Source: Candidatus Kuenenia stuttgartensis
GTDB taxonomy: Bacteria > Planctomycetota > Phycisphaerae > Phycisphaerales > SM1A02
DNA: 34,777 nt
Direction: 5' to 3'
Assembly: GCA_945902075.1 (NCBI GenBank)
Contig: CAMDMA010000037.1
Coordinates: 1 to 34,777 of the forward strand
The position numbers and the translations under genes are program-made. Below the pieces are notes generated by a model, which worked only from the letters and a program-made list of their open reading frames with translations, was not told the origin of the DNA and made no database searches. Positions 16,272 through 24,136 of the stretch are shown here, one piece after another; position 1 is the first letter of the stretch, and the number at the start of each line of letters is the position of its first letter.

Positions 16272-16652
16272 TCAAGTCGTCCATCGAGAGACCAACGCGA
16301 GAATCACTCGCCCGCTGCGATCGTGAGGGAAATCAGTGCTGTGCAGGGAGCGAACCGTCTGCGCAGAGAGTGTCCAAGCCGCCACCGTGAAGTCGATGCG
16401 CTCATGCACCGAAAAGTGCAGTGTGTTTTGATCTCGCGGAACAGGAGGCGAGAGCGGTTGAGACGAAACTGGGTCACCGTGCTCTTGACGTTGGATGCAA
16501 GGGCAGCGATCGCCGCATTGGCACGCTGGACCACAGCATCCGTCTCTCGCCGCCGCGATTTTGACGGCCTCATCCACCGCGCGAAACGCGGTGGCCATCG
16601 GCGAGAGCATCGCCAGAAGGACGAGGAAGAGGGAGAGGCCGCGCGAGAGCAT
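16272..16652 (-). CDS. Small secreted Cys-rich protein, probable metal binder
   Basis: I do not recognise this 126-residue protein. It has a clear signal peptide (residues 1-22, ending SPMATA) and, soon after, a cluster of six cysteines: CCGPACQCGDRCPC at 39-52, in a CC-x3-C-x-C-x3-C-x-C arrangement. The rest is polar with several His residues and no further Cys, so metal binding is more likely than a disulfide-only fold. It is followed by a secreted HMA protein and a barrel protein, which supports a metal role. GTG 16676, overlapping the preceding gene, is an alternative start, but ATG 16652 begins a clean signal peptide and has TACATT 7 nt upstream. A long opposite-strand reading frame at 16185-16952 looks like its Arg-rich shadow. 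Confidence 0.68.
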   Translation of the reverse strand: MLSRGLSLFLVLLAMLSPMATAFRAVDEAVKIAAARDGCCGPACQCGDRCPCIQRQEHGDPVSSQPLSPPVPRDQNTLHFSVHERIDFTVAAWTLSAQTVRSLHSTDFPHDRSGRVILALVSRWTT

Positions 16653-16659
16653 CGACGGA

Positions 16660-16665
16660 AATGTA
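16660..16665 (-). promoter_or_regulatory. Probable -10 box TACATT for the Cys-rich/HMA/barrel operon
   Basis: On the minus strand TACATT ends 7 nt before ATG 16652. A TTGACG hexamer lies 21 bp further upstream (16687-16692), longer than a usual -35 spacing. The promoter would sit inside the end of the Gfo/Idh/MocA gene. Confidence 0.45.
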
Positions 16666-16672
16666 GCAATGA

Positions 16673-18085
16673 TCACCCCAGAACGGCGTCAAGATCCGCA
16701 TCAGACAAGCTCCACCCTGAGCGCGGGGCCGGTTGCCACTGTGAGATCGGGTTACCGTCCGCAAAGGATTGCGTCTCGAAGTCGTACTGCAGCGGCCGCC
16801 GTGCGCGTGCGGCCACTGTTCCCGCAAGGACGATTTCATTGAGAATCGTCGAGCGCGCAAATGCGCAAAGCGGGGCATCAGCGGCACCTTGGTCGCCCGC
16901 TCGCCACGCGCGGATTGCATCAATCCACTCGCGATGGTGTCCTGGCGACTGAGGAATTCGATCAGCGGGCACGAGAGTCTCCGCAGCGAGCGCGCGGGGG
17001 AGAATCAGATGCTCGCCGTAGTTTGCAAACAGGAATCCCTTTGTGCCTTGAAAGACCATATTGAAACGCCCGTGATAATCCTGGCGATCCTTCCCGCCGA
17101 GTTCTTGGGCGGTGGGCGACATGCGACCATTGTCAAACCAACGAAGCACCAACGGATCGATCGAGACGCCATTCGTGTCTGCTTGTGGAATGGCCCACGA
17201 AGCCTCAGTCCACTCCGGGCACGCGACGCGATCGACGCGGTCGCATTCGGCGAAGATCTCAACCTTGCCGAGCGAAGCACGCGTGAGGCCAAGTGCCCAG
17301 ACGGGTAGGTCCATCATGTGGCAGCCCATATCACCGAGCGTTCCTGTGCCAAAATCCCAATATTTTCGCCAGTTCGCCGGGTGAAGCGCTTCAACGTAGG
17401 GCGTTTGCTGCGCGGGTCCAAGCCAGAGCTCATAGTTGAGGGATGCCGGTGGTTCCGTCACAGGACCGGTTGGTCCACAACACCAACCTTTGTTGACCCA
17501 ACAGTCACAACTGGTGATGCGGCCGATCGCACCCGCGCGAATGAGTTCTACAACACGACGATAGTTTTCCGTCGCATGAATTTGTGTTCCCATCTGGGTT
17601 GGCACACGCGCTGCGTGCGACAACGCAAGGATGCGCTTTGACTCTTCCATCGTGTGCGTCAGAGGCTTTTCGCAATAGACCGGGATGCCCGCACGAAGCG
17701 CGAGCGCTGTCGCGAAGGCATGGGTGTGGTCTGGAGTTGCTACGAGGACGCCATCGAGCGCGAGTTCATGGCGACGGGCGAAAACCTCGCGGAAATCGGT
17801 AAATCGACGCGTCTCAAGCGGACGCGCGAGCGCAGCATCGATCGCGCGTGCGTCGACATCGCACACTGCGACCACATCCGCGCCAGCATTGAGTAGGTCC
17901 GTCAGATTGTCAGCTCCTCGTCCGCCGCAGCCGACGAGTGCGATGCGTGGAGCGGCCGCGCGTGCGTTGGCGGTGGTCGGCAGGGTGACCGACTTCGGTC
18001 TCGTTGCGCAGCCCAGAAGTGACGGGGCCGCAAGCACTGCGGGGACAAGGCCAAGAAATGTGCGACGAGGAAGTCTGAAGTCCAT
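16673..18085 (-). CDS. Tat-exported Gfo/Idh/MocA family oxidoreductase
   Basis: This 470-residue NAD(P)-dependent sugar or inositol dehydrogenase-like protein starts with a twin-arginine signal (RRTFLG at 7-12) that ends in a lipobox-like SLLGC, with Cys at 26. The nucleotide-binding fold follows: IALVGCGGRG (48-57), then CDVDARAID, then VATPDHTHA and the conserved EKP at 139-141. The C-terminal alpha/beta domain contains GDMGCHMMDLPVW. Planctomycetes carry many such exported paralogs, thought to act on sugars from polysaccharide breakdown; the substrate cannot be read here. ATG 18085 starts the Tat signal. No clear promoter or ribosome site was found upstream. The stop overlaps the GTG alternative start of the Cys-rich gene. 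Confidence 0.9.
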   Translation of the reverse strand: MDFRLPRRTFLGLVPAVLAAPSLLGCATRPKSVTLPTTANARAAAPRIALVGCGGRGADNLTDLLNAGADVVAVCDVDARAIDAALARPLETRRFTDFREVFARRHELALDGVLVATPDHTHAFATALALRAGIPVYCEKPLTHTMEESKRILALSHAARVPTQMGTQIHATENYRRVVELIRAGAIGRITSCDCWVNKGWCCGPTGPVTEPPASLNYELWLGPAQQTPYVEALHPANWRKYWDFGTGTLGDMGCHMMDLPVWALGLTRASLGKVEIFAECDRVDRVACPEWTEASWAIPQADTNGVSIDPLVLRWFDNGRMSPTAQELGGKDRQDYHGRFNMVFQGTKGFLFANYGEHLILPRALAAETLVPADRIPQSPGHHREWIDAIRAWRAGDQGAADAPLCAFARSTILNEIVLAGTVAARARRPLQYDFETQSFADGNPISQWQPAPRSGWSLSDADLDAVLG

Positions 18086-18149
18086 CTACTTAGTTTGACG
18101 CGGATCATTCCCTGACGCAATGCCGTTGCAGCACGGATGCGAATCTCGT

Positions 18150-18155
18150 TATAGT
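18150..18155 (+). promoter_or_regulatory. Probable -10 box TATAGT for the basic wHTH gene
   Basis: TATAGT ends 9 nt before ATG 18165. TTGCAG at 18126-18131 could be a weak -35 with an 18-bp spacer. The box supports ATG 18165 over the in-frame ATG 18120. Confidence 0.5.
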
Positions 18156-18164
18156 TTTGATCTC

Positions 18165-18911
18165 ATGGCAAAAAAATCAATAATGAGGCGCAAGAAAGCG
18201 CGTTCCACTACTGCTTTTTGGGCAGCATCCCAAGCAGTATCCCAAGCAGCATCCACGAGCCGTTCCGCCGGAGCGCGAGGTACTTTCATGGGGGAGACTC
18301 CCGCATCCTCTAAGGAAGCGAATCCAGTCGCCGCCAATCGCAAGGTTGCGCACGCCGCACGAGTCAAGAAGAACACTGTGCGGACCTCGCGCTCAAATTC
18401 TTTGGCTATGCAGGGGAAAAGTTCACTGGCATCGATTTCGACCGTTCAACTTGCGGCTGAAATTCGGCGGCGCAAGTTCGAACTTCCCAAACTTGAACGA
18501 CAGGCCTCAAAGCTGCGCTTGGAACTTGCGAATATTGAGGCTCGCATTGCGCAACTCGGAGGTACGTTGGGCGGTGCGCTCGGTGGAGGCCACTTGCGAT
18601 CAGTCGGTCGTCCCGCACGACACGCTCGGCAGGAACGTCCCGCACGACCGGCACCGACGGGCACCCCACGTCGTCGTGGCGGAAAGCCGACTCTCGCCGA
18701 ACACATCGTTGCGCTGCTCGCCACGCGCGACCACACGCTTTCTCCCCGCGACATAGCGCAAACTCTCGGAAAGCAATTCGCACGCGAGGTCAACGCTAGT
18801 TTTCTTGTTCAGATTAGTCTCACACTACGGAAGCTTGTGAATAGCGGCACCATCGTGCAGGTCGGGCGCGCGCAGTACGCGGCAAAGGAGAGCCCGATTG
18901 CAACCTCATAA
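18165..18911 (+). CDS. Basic tail, coiled coil and winged-helix protein (nucleoid-type, hypothetical)
   Basis: This 248-residue protein has three parts. Residues 1-90 are a basic, Ala/Ser-rich low-complexity tail (MAKKSIMRRKKARS). Residues about 94-131 form a coiled coil (LAAEIRRRKFELPKLERQA, then LELANIEARIAQL). A Gly/Arg/Pro-rich linker leads to residues about 174-241, which look like a winged helix (LAEHIVALLATRDHTLSPRDIAQTL, then IVQVGRAQYAAK). I recall similar architectures in planctomycetes, annotated as hypothetical; DNA binding is inferred from charge and fold. The tail includes three 12-bp tandem units (18222-18257). ATG 18165 is chosen over ATG 18120 because of the TATAGT box and the typical MAKK start. 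The MltA-like gene overlaps its 3' end by 14 bp and uses a ribosome site inside it. Confidence 0.75.
   Translation: MAKKSIMRRKKARSTTAFWAASQAVSQAASTSRSAGARGTFMGETPASSKEANPVAANRKVAHAARVKKNTVRTSRSNSLAMQGKSSLASISTVQLAAEIRRRKFELPKLERQASKLRLELANIEARIAQLGGTLGGALGGGHLRSVGRPARHARQERPARPAPTGTPRRRGGKPTLAEHIVALLATRDHTLSPRDIAQTLGKQFAREVNASFLVQISLTLRKLVNSGTIVQVGRAQYAAKESPIATS
18222..18257 (+). repeat. Three 12-bp tandem units inside the wHTH gene tail
   Basis: Units GCAGCATCCCAA, GCAGTATCCCAA and GCAGCATCCACG follow each other without gaps. The 12-bp length keeps the frame and produces the repeating Ala/Ser/Gln stretch AASQAVSQAAST. Confidence 0.85.
18885..18890 (+). promoter_or_regulatory. Shine-Dalgarno AAGGAG deciding the TTG start of the MltA-like gene
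   Basis: AAGGAG lies 7 nt before TTG 18898, within the last codons of the preceding gene. It is the best ribosome site in the area and supports the TTG over GTG 18985. Confidence 0.72.
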
Positions 18912-20112
18912 GCGTCCGAACTCCCGCGACGCATGGCGGCACGCATCGACACGATTCATCGACAGACTCGCCCAATCGCGTCTTGTGGCTATCCAACTTT
19001 TGTTGACCTCGTCGATCGTCATCGCAAGTTGCGCTCAACCGATGCGTGTCGAGCCATCACTTCTCCCACCCCAGGCTGCGGCGGAAGGAGGAAATGAGTT
19101 CACGTTCAGCACGGAAGGCATCGATTTCACGGCGGCATTTCCGAAGCGTGATGTTCCGCAGCGTGTCGCATTTCTCGCCGCATGCAACATTTCGTCGGGA
19201 GCGATCGATCCAGAGTCTGCCAACGATGCTGTTGCCTTGAGCGAGATCTACTGGTCATCAAAGGATGCCGAAGCGTTTACCGCTGCGGTCAAAGATCGCT
19301 TCGAACTGGTGGGTCGGACGCTCGACACTCCGTCCACCGTCAAATCCAAGCGCGCTGGGCTGATGACTGGTTACGCAACTCCAGTAGTACGCGTCCGCAG
19401 TGCACCAGATGAAATGTTTCGTTTCCCAATCTTCGGTGACATGCGGATGTCCAGTCCCGAACTCGCAGCACTGCCGCGCGCGGAACTTATTCGTTCGCCA
19501 GTCGCGCGCGCGAACGCGATCGCATGGATCGATGATCCGTTGGCATGGGCCATCGTTGAGACCAATGGCACTGCACGACTTTTGGTCGAGGATGCGCCTT
19601 CAGGCCGCGAGTTGCTCGTGACACGAATCGCGACCAACGATCGGCCATGGACGAGTCTTGGTCGCGCGCTTGCGGCGCGTGGACTGATCGAAAGCGCGAC
19701 TTACACACTCTCTGACGTTGCCGCGGCTGCGGAGCGATATCCACGCGAAGCCGAGGCGGCGGTCCTCGAGAACGAGCGTGTTGTCTTCTTCGCTCTTGCA
19801 GACAACGAGAACTTTCCGCCTGTCCTTGGACTTCCATTCGGAAAGCTTGTGGGGGGATACTCCTGCGCGGCCGACCAGTCGATCTACCCAGCTGGATCGG
19901 TACTTGTGGTCGTCGAGCGCCCCACGCAGGAATCCGCAGATTCCAAGGCAAAACGTCCCGCACGCATTCTCTTCGTACACGACGCCGGCGGTGCGATCGC
20001 GGGGTCATCGCGCGTCGATGTGTATTTTGGTCAGGGTACCGAGGCACTCATTCGTGCCGGAGCGACGCGCGTGCCCGTCGATGTGTATCGCCTCGAGCTC
20101 AGGGACAGATGA
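18898..20112 (+). CDS. MltA-like lytic murein transglycosylase, lipoprotein
   Basis: This 404-residue protein looks like a diverged MltA, an enzyme that cleaves peptidoglycan glycan strands with formation of anhydro-muramic ends. Evidence is the MltA-type segment LMTGYATPVV (155-164) followed by FRFPIFGDM, and a C-terminal 3D domain: GGYSCAADQSIYPAGSVL (319-336) and HDAGGAIAGSSRVDVYFGQG (361-380) with D362 and D374, among whose family equivalents the catalytic Asp is found. The hydrophobic segment 29-45 ends in the lipobox IASC, so it is probably membrane-anchored. The start is TTG 18898, backed by AAGGAG 7 nt upstream; GTG 18985 would shorten the leader. It overlaps the wHTH gene by 14 bp and the DUF1648 gene by 4 bp, so the three form an operon. 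Confidence 0.8.
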   Translation: MQPHKRPNSRDAWRHASTRFIDRLAQSRLVAIQLLLTSSIVIASCAQPMRVEPSLLPPQAAAEGGNEFTFSTEGIDFTAAFPKRDVPQRVAFLAACNISSGAIDPESANDAVALSEIYWSSKDAEAFTAAVKDRFELVGRTLDTPSTVKSKRAGLMTGYATPVVRVRSAPDEMFRFPIFGDMRMSSPELAALPRAELIRSPVARANAIAWIDDPLAWAIVETNGTARLLVEDAPSGRELLVTRIATNDRPWTSLGRALAARGLIESATYTLSDVAAAAERYPREAEAAVLENERVVFFALADNENFPPVLGLPFGKLVGGYSCAADQSIYPAGSVLVVVERPTQESADSKAKRPARILFVHDAGGAIAGSSRVDVYFGQGTEALIRAGATRVPVDVYRLELRDR

Positions 20113-20690
20113 TGCGCGCACTTTGTGTACAGCCGCTGCTCTCTGCATGCCTCGCGATGATCGCAGTCGGTCAGGGTGTGCTTTGGTGGCGCGTGCTGTA
20201 TTGGTATCCGCAACTTCCGGCACGATTTCCGATTCACTTCGATTTCGCGGGAAAGCCCGATGGGTGGGCAAACAAATCGATCGCCACATGGTTTCTTTTG
20301 CCGGTACTTTCGCTGGTCTTGATTGTGTTTCTTGGGGGAATCGCAATCTGGCTTGGAGTCCTCGTGCGCACGACGCCGGGGATTGTGAATGTGCCGCGCA
20401 AGGATCTCTTTCTCAAACTCTCTATCGAGGGGCGGATGACAGTCGTCGCACCAACACGCGTATTTCTCGCGTGGGTGCTAGGGCTCATGGCGTTTCTCTT
20501 TGTATGGATCGTCGAGGGGACCGGCCGCGTGGCTGTCCACGAAACAGCAATGCTGCCCTCATGGCCCGTTTTCGTCTTTCTTGCGGGTGTCCTCGGCGTG
20601 CTGCCAATCTTCTACAGACGGACCGGGCGGATGCTTGAATGCGCGGCGCGGCGAGAGGGATTGCTGCCTCCGCTCGAGCGCGTTGGTTAG
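20109..20690 (+). CDS. DUF1648 membrane protein
   Basis: This 193-residue protein has four predicted membrane segments and the DUF1648 hallmark after the first one: RFPIHFDFAGKPDGW at about 39-53. DUF1648 proteins occur widely in bacteria, some as parts of SdpI-like immunity proteins, but the role of this short form is unknown. The ATG at 20109 overlaps the MltA-like stop (ATGA), suggesting translational coupling; a second ATG follows directly at 20112. Its stop codon overlaps the stop of the convergent Gfo/Idh/MocA gene, so no terminator separates them. The domain call is good, function is open. Confidence 0.8.
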   Translation: MMRALCVQPLLSACLAMIAVGQGVLWWRVLYWYPQLPARFPIHFDFAGKPDGWANKSIATWFLLPVLSLVLIVFLGGIAIWLGVLVRTTPGIVNVPRKDLFLKLSIEGRMTVVAPTRVFLAWVLGLMAFLFVWIVEGTGRVAVHETAMLPSWPVFVFLAGVLGVLPIFYRRTGRMLECAARREGLLPPLERVG

Positions 20691-22042
20691 TGGTGCTTGC
20701 GCACGACGCGTTTGAGTAATGCGTTTCCGAGTGCTGCGTATTCGCCGATAAACCGCTCGGTCACCGGGTCCCACTCAAGCGGCTTGCCAACTTCGTAGCC
20801 GATATTGCAAAGTTGGCAGATCGTTGCCGTGCGATGACCGGTTTCTGCAGTGCAGATCGGATCGCGTTCTTCGCGGATTGCAGCGAGGAAATCCGCGATG
20901 TGCGAACTGCTGCGCGGAAGCGCGATCTCGTTGGCCGTGACTGGCGCGATCAATTCTGGTGCATCGGGCGCAGCGGGATCGGTTCCGCGGAATGCGCGGA
21001 TGTGACCGCGTGAACATTCGATGGTTCCAAGTGCGCCTTCAAATGTGCAGTCGGTTGGTCCGCCATGGACCATCTCAACACCGTCTGCGTAGAGAAAACG
21101 CAAACCGGACTTTGCACCGTTTGGAGGTGGGATGATTTTCCGCGGCCCACTCTCGTCCATCGCCATCGCCCACTGCGCGATGTCAAAGTGATGTGCGCCC
21201 ATGTCGGCGAGTCCGCCGTTGCAGTACTCGCGATAGTTTCGCCACTTCGGATAGTGGCCATGCATACCGATCGGGCAGAGTGCAGAGTGGAAGGCACGCA
21301 TCGGAGCTTGGCCGAGCCAGCCATCCCAGTCGATTCCATCGGGAAGCGTTTCCGCGGGAAGGTCGCAGGGGATTGGCGGTTCGCCGATGCCGATCGTGAT
21401 ACGTCGAAGTGCGCCGATACGACCGTTGCGTACGGCCTCGGCCGCACGGACGAAGTGTTGGCCAAACTCCGTGCGCTGTTGTGAACCGGTCTGAAACCGC
21501 ACGCCCGTCGAACGTGCGGCATCGGCGATCGCCCGCCCCTCCGCGATCGTGAGTGAAAGCGGCTTCTCGCAGTACACGTGTTTCCCAGCGAGCGCGGCGG
21601 TGATGGCGGGTTCCGCGTGCCAATGGTCGGGAGTCGCGATGATGACTGCATCGATCGAAGGATCGGCGATGACATCACGCCAGGTTGCAGCGACAGCGCA
21701 CGCATCATTCTGTCGACGCTCATTCACGAGTCGCGCACCCTCTGCAGCACGCGCGTCACAAACATCGGCGATCAAAGTGATCTGCACACCGGCATCGTCA
21801 AGAAATCCGCCGTGCAATTCGCGCGCGCGCACGCCGAAGCCAATCATGCCAAGCCGGAGTACGTTCGTTGCCGAGGGGTCGCGTGCAGAGCGGGAACGCG
21901 GCCCGATTGGCGTCATGTGGTCGGGCGCGTTTGCTGCGGTCGGTCCGATCGCAGAGAGGGCGGCCGCAGACGCGGCGACCGTTCGAACGAAGTCTCGACG
22001 GGTCGGAGTGATCGACGAAAGTTGCTGCGCATTTCGTTGCAT
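20687..22042 (-). CDS. Tat-exported Gfo/Idh/MocA family oxidoreductase (second copy)
   Basis: This 451-residue protein has a twin-arginine signal RRDFVRT at 15-21 followed by an Ala-rich hydrophobic stretch ending near AANA. The dinucleotide fold begins at LRLGMIGFGVRARE, with IIATPDHWHA and CEKPLS as the second and third family motifs, and the C-terminal part includes GGLADMGAHHFDIAQW. It is a distant paralog of the protein encoded at 16673-18085, not a recent duplicate, since the sequences differ widely. Eleven further codons are open upstream, but ATG 22042 has a GAGAGGT ribosome site and the normal signal spacing. The substrate is unknown; sugar or sugar-acid redox chemistry in the cell envelope is the family expectation. 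Confidence 0.91.
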   Translation of the reverse strand: MQRNAQQLSSITPTRRDFVRTVAASAAALSAIGPTAANAPDHMTPIGPRSRSARDPSATNVLRLGMIGFGVRARELHGGFLDDAGVQITLIADVCDARAAEGARLVNERRQNDACAVAATWRDVIADPSIDAVIIATPDHWHAEPAITAALAGKHVYCEKPLSLTIAEGRAIADAARSTGVRFQTGSQQRTEFGQHFVRAAEAVRNGRIGALRRITIGIGEPPIPCDLPAETLPDGIDWDGWLGQAPMRAFHSALCPIGMHGHYPKWRNYREYCNGGLADMGAHHFDIAQWAMAMDESGPRKIIPPPNGAKSGLRFLYADGVEMVHGGPTDCTFEGALGTIECSRGHIRAFRGTDPAAPDAPELIAPVTANEIALPRSSSHIADFLAAIREERDPICTAETGHRTATICQLCNIGYEVGKPLEWDPVTERFIGEYAALGNALLKRVVRKHH

Positions 22043-22102
22043 GGTGAACCTCTCGCGCACAGCGTCGCAGGCCACCGCTCAGTTGGCAATGAGCCCGGCA
22101 GA

Positions 22103-23989
22103 TCAGTTGAGCGGGCCCCAATGACTAAGGAGTATCGACAGATCCGCGCTACCCACATCGCCGTCGCCGTTGACATCACCACTTTGTGGGCTCGAAGTGC
22201 CCCAGTAGAAGAGGATCACGGCGAGATCGTAGTTGTTCACGATTCCATCGAGATTGAGGTCGCCCTGCGCGCGCTCGCAGGTGTCAAGTATGCCATCCGC
22301 ATCGGTGTCAGCACCGCTGATGTCGATCTCATCAAGATCACACGTGCCATTTGCATCGCAGTCGTCGCCAAGCACGTTGCCAGCACCCGCGGTAAACGAG
22401 CCGACAAAGTGTGCAGGCACGTTCCCACAAAAGCGCGTACCGGACACCGTTGTCGAAACGGCGTCGAAGACATCGAGACCTGCACTCTCCGCCGCGCTCG
22501 TATTGAAATCAATCGTGCTGTTCAGAATTGTGAGGCGGCCGTTGTTGAGCACCGCACCGCCAAATCGAGTCGCACTGTTTTCAGACAAGACACAACGATC
22601 GATGGTGGCAACAAGTTTGTCGGCCGCTAGACCAACTGCGATCGCGCCACCGTCTACGGCACTGTTCGCTTCGAAGGCACAGTCGATGAAGTTTGGCGCG
22701 CCACCGATGCAGAAGGCTCCACCACCCTGTGCGCTCGCACTGTTTTCACGGATCACGCAATCACGGAAAGTAGGGCTTGCGTTTGTCGTTGCGATTCCAC
22801 CGCCGTTCATTGCGTTTCCGCCGAGAATCGTGAATCCTTCGAGGGTCGTTGGGCCGCTGCCAGCACCCGAGATCGTGACACACCGCGCGATACCACCACC
22901 ATCGATGAAACTTGTTGCAGGTCCTGCGATCGAGCGCACGGTGATTGCACGGCCCGAGAGGTCAATCGGCGCATTCGTGCGAGGACCGACGCGAATCGTC
23001 GCTCCATCTGGTGCAGCCGTGAGTGCTGCGGAGATGGAGCCGAAGCCTGATCCACCAACGACGAACTCGCCTAGGCAGTCATCTGGGATTCCATTTTCAT
23101 CAAGATCTGAGGTTCCTGCAGCGATCACGCATACGTCACCGATTCCGTTGGAGTCACAGTCTGCTTGTGTTGGATTCGCGAGTGCCGGACAATTGTCGGT
23201 TGTGTTCGCCACGAAACCACTTGGCTGTGAGCACTGCGCAATTGTTCCATCCACAGCTGCACCGAATCCATCGCCATCAAGGTCGCGATACCACGTCGTC
23301 GGTATGCAAGAGTTGAGCGTGAATGTGCCGTCATTAAAGTTCACAGCGCCGCCGACGCCGTTATTCCACGCTGTTCGAAGCGAAAGTACACGTGTTCCGT
23401 GTCCGCGAGTGAGGACGACTTGCGCGACCTTCACCGTAGAGGCGTTGTTCCCGTTCGTTCCCACTCGGCCCTGGAGGTTCGGCGGCGACGCATTGAACCA
23501 ACCAAGCGTTCCATTGCTTACGAGGTCCGTGCGCGTCCATCCTCGACTGTCGCCCATATGTGCACCACTCCCGCCAGAGTTCCATGATGGATCAGCACTC
23601 GCGGTACTTGTGCCGCCTGTTGTCGCGCCGATCGACACAAACGAATCGAAGGGCCGATTCATCGTGGTGGAGCCAACGACTTGCGGTGACCACGTGCCAA
23701 ATGATTGGCTTAGTGCGCCTGGAATATCGTCATTGTTGTCTTTATGCCAGTAACCGCTATGACCGTCTCCGTCGGTGGCGGAGACAACCGTGAGGTTAAA
23801 CACGTTGAGCACCGTATCTGTTCCGCCATTGAAACTTGCGTAGATCTCGTAGCGCACCAGTGTCTGCCCGGCACTCTCCACATCGGTGGCAACGACGGTG
23901 TAGGTCGTGAAAGACGCTCCCGCGTCGAAGGCGATCGTCCCGGCGAGAAGAATTGCGGTGGAGTTGGCTCGACAAATATTGCGCGTCAT
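22103..23989 (-). CDS. Secreted beta-helix protein with C-terminal dockerin-like module
   Basis: This 628-residue exported protein begins with a signal peptide (about 1-26). Residues 27-228 form a beta-rich domain I do not recognise. Residues 236-305 hold Ca-binding thrombospondin-3-like units (DLDGDGFG, DNCPALANPTQADCD). Residues about 310-540 read as a right-handed parallel beta-helix with repeated GGGI/GGAF turns and N-S-A steps. A CDANGTCDLDE segment follows, then a dockerin-like pair of EF-hand loops at 576-626: GDLNLDGIVNNYDLAVIL and GDVNGDGDVGSADLSILL, each followed by a Trp-Gly. Such modules are common on planctomycete secreted proteins. Function may be adhesion or polysaccharide binding; no catalytic motif is evident. 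It lies 60 bp upstream of the Gfo/Idh/MocA gene on the same strand. Confidence 0.85.
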   Translation of the reverse strand: MTRNICRANSTAILLAGTIAFDAGASFTTYTVVATDVESAGQTLVRYEIYASFNGGTDTVLNVFNLTVVSATDGDGHSGYWHKDNNDDIPGALSQSFGTWSPQVVGSTTMNRPFDSFVSIGATTGGTSTASADPSWNSGGSGAHMGDSRGWTRTDLVSNGTLGWFNASPPNLQGRVGTNGNNASTVKVAQVVLTRGHGTRVLSLRTAWNNGVGGAVNFNDGTFTLNSCIPTTWYRDLDGDGFGAAVDGTIAQCSQPSGFVANTTDNCPALANPTQADCDSNGIGDVCVIAAGTSDLDENGIPDDCLGEFVVGGSGFGSISAALTAAPDGATIRVGPRTNAPIDLSGRAITVRSIAGPATSFIDGGGIARCVTISGAGSGPTTLEGFTILGGNAMNGGGIATTNASPTFRDCVIRENSASAQGGGAFCIGGAPNFIDCAFEANSAVDGGAIAVGLAADKLVATIDRCVLSENSATRFGGAVLNNGRLTILNSTIDFNTSAAESAGLDVFDAVSTTVSGTRFCGNVPAHFVGSFTAGAGNVLGDDCDANGTCDLDEIDISGADTDADGILDTCERAQGDLNLDGIVNNYDLAVILFYWGTSSPQSGDVNGDGDVGSADLSILLSHWGPLN

Positions 23990-24136
23990 GTCTGGCTTCC
24001 GGGTAGTACGAGTGGTGGAAGCGGGTCCGCGCTTCCAATGGTCGATCGGCGGATGACCGCGGTTTCAGCGAATATTCAGCGGATTTCTGCTGCGCGTGAT
24101 CTTGACGTGCGTGTCGCCGACGGTTGCCATAAATGG

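Noticed and set aside
16185-16952. A 255-codon plus-strand open frame opposite the Cys-rich and Gfo/Idh/MocA genes
   Set aside because: Its product is Arg/Ser-rich with no domain, and the opposite strand encodes a signal peptide with a Cys cluster and a clear oxidoreductase.
20687-20690. Overlapping convergent stop codons as a sign of a frameshift or fused gene
   Set aside because: Both proteins are complete at their C-termini; a 4-bp convergent overlap is ordinary in compact bacterial genomes.
23744-24136. N-terminal extension of the DUF1080 protein to 23744
   Set aside because: The extension is opposite the beta-helix gene start and precedes a clean signal peptide at 24137.
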